In this document: piece after piece, positions 5,629 through 7,293 of the stretch | How positions within the stretch are numbered: the first letter of the stretch is position 1 | How the letters are laid out: every line of letters starts with the position of its first letter | Source of the DNA: Acidimicrobiia bacterium | Lineage (GTDB): Bacteria > Actinomycetota > Acidimicrobiia > Spongiisociales > ZC4RG35 | DNA: 7,293 nt | Assembly: GCA_025929005.1 (NCBI GenBank) | Contig: JAICND010000067.1 | Span: 1-7,293, forward strand | Reading direction: 5' to 3' | Position numbers and translations under genes: made by a program | Notes under the pieces: model-generated | The model's database searches: none | Told to the model about the DNA's origin: nothing | What the model saw: the letters and a program-made list of their open reading frames with translations, nothing else

Positions 5629-5784
5629 TCATTGAGGATCGGCTGCCGCCGCGGCGGCGCGCTCGGCCTCCTTCTCGCGGGCCTTTTTTTCGACCCGACG
5701 CAAGACGATGATCGCCAGTACTGCTGGAACGAGAAAGATCCCGATCTCGTCGATCCCGCCCAAATGCGCCAGGAGGCCCTGCAT
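5629..5784 (-). CDS. 51-aa single-span membrane microprotein
   Basis: This short gene lies between two longer minus-strand genes. From ATG 5784 it encodes 51 residues: a short amphipathic start with G-G-I-D-E-I-G-I-F, one hydrophobic segment (about 14-28), R-R at 29-30, then a strongly charged helical tail rich in Lys, Glu and Arg, ending in six alanines and D-P-Q. The stop is TGA. Codon use is GC-rich at third positions, as in its neighbours. The layout, with one outward or membrane N-terminal helix and a charged cytoplasmic coil, is typical of real small membrane proteins. It probably interacts with a larger membrane partner, but which one is unknown. The 55-bp gap to the next gene and the 50-bp gap behind it leave room for separate control. 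Confidence 0.65.
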   Translation of the reverse strand: MQGLLAHLGGIDEIGIFLVPAVLAIIVLRRVEKKAREKEAERAAAAAADPQ

Positions 5785-5791
5785 CCCAGAA

Positions 5792-5797
5792 AGGCTA
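5792..5797 (-). promoter_or_regulatory. Putative -10 box (TAGCCT) for a leaderless microprotein transcript
   Basis: On the minus strand TAGCCT fits TANNNT and lies exactly seven bases before ATG 5784, the same spacing as at the selenoprotein gene. The intervening bases (TTCTGGG) are a poor ribosome binding site, agreeing with a leaderless start. No clear -35 box is seen. Confidence 0.35.
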
Positions 5798-5834
5798 TCG
5801 ACCCGGGAAACCTGCGAACGCCGCCCTCGCCAGG

Positions 5835-7139
5835 TCAGCCAGCCAGGATGAAGAGACCGAGGCTCGTGAGGAGGACCATCAGGAGCAGCATGGCGTACTG
5901 GGAGCGAACCGCTCCCAGACCCCTGAAATCGGCCAGGGCGCGATCATGGGCAAGGACGACACCGGCGACGTGGCCGATGACGATCGTGCCCAACTGGATA
6001 TACCAGACGGGGATTGGGCCCATGAAAAAGTTGATCTTGTAGTTGCGGGTTCCGAACAGGTCCCAGCCAATTCCGAATGGATCCGAGATGTTGCTGATCA
6101 GCTGTTGGCCCTCGAACAGGATGAGGGTGTAGTAGTGGGCAAAGGCGTAGGCAAAGGCGATCGGGACCAGGGTGTGAGCGAATCGGACCGCCACGCGGCC
6201 GGCGGGAACACCCTCACCTCCGAGGCGGGCTGCCGCTACACAGGCGAGAAAGTAGGCCGCCCCGATCAGTCCGATCAGCGCGAGCATCAGGGTCGTGCTC
6301 CCCAGCATGGTCGCACCGAATGAGCCGGATGCTGTCTCCCACCACCGCGTCGCCGAGAGCCCGTCGTAGCTCACTGTTCCGATCATCGCGATGACGAAAG
6401 GCGTGAGACCGCGCCATTCCGGTATGACAGTCAAGGCCCGCAGCCACCCGCGACGGACCAGACGCCCCTGCTGGTTGCGGCCCCAAGGGCTAATGGCGGA
6501 GAGCAGGCGGTTGTAGGGGGTGAAGATGTCGCCAACGGTGAGGGCCGTTTCCCTCCCGACCCGGGCGATCAGGGCCAGCAGGTAGATCGTGTAGGCGAGG
6601 GCCGCGAAGCCAACCGTGCTCGGCGCTGCCGAGTCGGGATAAACCAACTCGAGCCAGGCAAAGGCAAAGAGAAGCACGGTGGCGGGCCATACGCCCCATC
6701 TTTGAACGACCTCGCGTTTCTCCCGCTCCCCTAACCCGAGCCATCCCGCCAGTCCCCTCCAGGGATTGAGCACGGAGTAGATGTCGCCAGCGATCACCCC
6801 GAAGAACGGCACCACCAGCCAGAACACCACCCACAACAGGAGCGGAGCCAGGTTGCGGTTCCCGATGACGTCGGCGCCTGCCAAGAAGGCGGCTAGCCCC
6901 GCCACGATCGTCAACAGGAGTCCGGCGACTCCCATAGCCGTCAGCCAGTTCAACCGAGGTCGCCAACCGGTCTCACGATATCGAGGGCCGTCTTGAAGCC
7001 TCGGTTCCGGCCAGAGCACTGCGAGACCGACAAACGTGACAACGAGCACAACAGCCGCACCTGCCGCGAAATAGCTCAACGGAACCGGTAGATCGAGCCG
7101 GCCCCCGATTCCGTGGGCAATGAGTTCCGTGCGGATCAC
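5835..7139 (-). CDS. Polytopic membrane protein of the 'fenitrothion hydrolase'-annotated type
   Basis: This 434-residue protein has about ten to twelve hydrophobic helices. Recognisable stretches are A-H-G-I-G-G-R-L-D-L-P-V-P near the N-terminus, S-V-L-N-P-W-R-G-L-A, D-I-F-T-P-Y-N-R-L, F-A-H-Y-Y-T-L-I-L-F-E-G-Q, and S-D-P-F-G-I-G-W-D-L-F-G-T. I associate this pattern with actinobacterial membrane proteins often labelled 'fenitrothion hydrolase'. That name has little functional meaning, and true activity is unknown. Conserved His and acidic residues near helices could bind metal, which is inference. The start is GTG 7139, overlapping the stop of the upstream cupredoxin-like gene in a GTGA arrangement, so the two are translationally coupled and probably act together. 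The ATG-lacking start is supported by this overlap and by A-H-G-x-G-G following at once. Confidence 0.75.
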   Translation of the reverse strand: MIRTELIAHGIGGRLDLPVPLSYFAAGAAVVLVVTFVGLAVLWPEPRLQDGPRYRETGWRPRLNWLTAMGVAGLLLTIVAGLAAFLAGADVIGNRNLAPLLLWVVFWLVVPFFGVIAGDIYSVLNPWRGLAGWLGLGEREKREVVQRWGVWPATVLLFAFAWLELVYPDSAAPSTVGFAALAYTIYLLALIARVGRETALTVGDIFTPYNRLLSAISPWGRNQQGRLVRRGWLRALTVIPEWRGLTPFVIAMIGTVSYDGLSATRWWETASGSFGATMLGSTTLMLALIGLIGAAYFLACVAAARLGGEGVPAGRVAVRFAHTLVPIAFAYAFAHYYTLILFEGQQLISNISDPFGIGWDLFGTRNYKINFFMGPIPVWYIQLGTIVIGHVAGVVLAHDRALADFRGLGAVRSQYAMLLLMVLLTSLGLFILAG

Positions 7140-7293
7140 GGAGTGACCTCGAGATCGAGGATGTGAAGCTCGGCGGCTTCCAACTCGACCTCGAAGATCC
7201 CCGTGGCATCGGGCACAAACTCGACCAGAACTTCTTCGCCTGGAACGGTGTCGAAATGGAGGTCGAAGCCGTGGACATGGATCTCATCTGCCA
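7136..7293 (-). CDS. Cupredoxin-like protein, C-terminal fragment (5' end outside window)
   Basis: The last 51 residues of a minus-strand protein enter from the right edge. They read D-E-I-H-V-H-G-F-D-L-H-F, then P-G-E-E-V-L-V-E-F, then A-T-G-I-F-E-V-E-L-E and a hydrophobic beta ending. This is the beta-strand pattern of extracytoplasmic cupredoxin-like domains (Cupredoxin_1 type), where D-E-x-H-x-H-G-Y/F-D is typical. The usual Cys-x-x-H-x-x-M copper-ligand loop is not present: the F-E-V-E-L-E segment has neither Cys nor Met, so classical type 1 copper binding is doubtful. The TGA stop overlaps the start of the following membrane protein gene. The N-terminus and any other domains are not visible. 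Confidence 0.75.
   Translation of the reverse strand, partial: ADEIHVHGFDLHFDTVPGEEVLVEFVPDATGIFEVELEAAELHILDLEVTP

Noticed and set aside
1..7293. CRISPR arrays, insertion sequences, tRNA or rRNA genes
   Set aside because: No spaced direct repeats, transposase-like frames, terminal inverted repeats or tRNA-like cloverleaf segments were seen on either strand.

Overview
The window looks like high-G+C chromosomal DNA (roughly 60% G+C by eye) from an actinobacterium, most likely an uncultured Acidimicrobiia-like lineage. This is an inference from protein style, heavy GTG and TGA use, and apparently leaderless promoters. No ribosomal or other marker gene fixes the taxonomy.

Plus strand, 1-2833: a tightly packed respiratory operon. 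It holds the 3' end of cytochrome c oxidase subunit III (ctaE), subunit IV, the caa3-type assembly factor CtaG, a small unrecognised lipoprotein, and a two-domain chromate-family transporter (chrA). Neighbouring genes overlap or lie 4 nt apart, so translation is probably coupled. Plus strand, 2928-3686: a membrane-anchored YceI-domain protein.

Plus strand, 3802-4401: the most remarkable gene, a thioredoxin/TlpA-like lipoprotein. Its reading frame is interrupted once, by TGA at 4087-4089, exactly where the first cysteine of the W-C-x-x-C active site belongs (W-TGA-L-T-C). The frame continues with good thioredoxin homology to a second stop. A perfect 6-bp stem with an AGTTG loop begins 10 nt after the TGA, with the loop 16 nt away, as expected of a bacterial SECIS element. 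The best reading is a selenocysteine (U-x-x-C) extracytoplasmic thioredoxin, which ordinary annotation would split into two fragments. TGA ends every other gene with a visible stop, so general recoding of TGA is excluded.

Minus strand, 7293-4410, read right to left: the C-terminus of a cupredoxin-like protein; a polytopic membrane protein of the type often labelled 'fenitrothion hydrolase', overlapping it by 4 nt; a 51-aa single-span microprotein too short for usual gene callers; and a seven-span membrane protein with a small helical N-terminal module and a Pro/Ala linker. This set converges tail-to-tail with the selenoprotein gene, with 8 nt between them.

Functional picture (inference): a terminal oxidase and its copper-dependent assembly, with a cupredoxin-like protein and an extracytoplasmic thiol/selenol reductase nearby. 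The seleno-lipoprotein could keep copper-binding cysteines of oxidase or Sco-type proteins reduced, as TlpA does in Bradyrhizobium, but nothing in the sequence proves this link.
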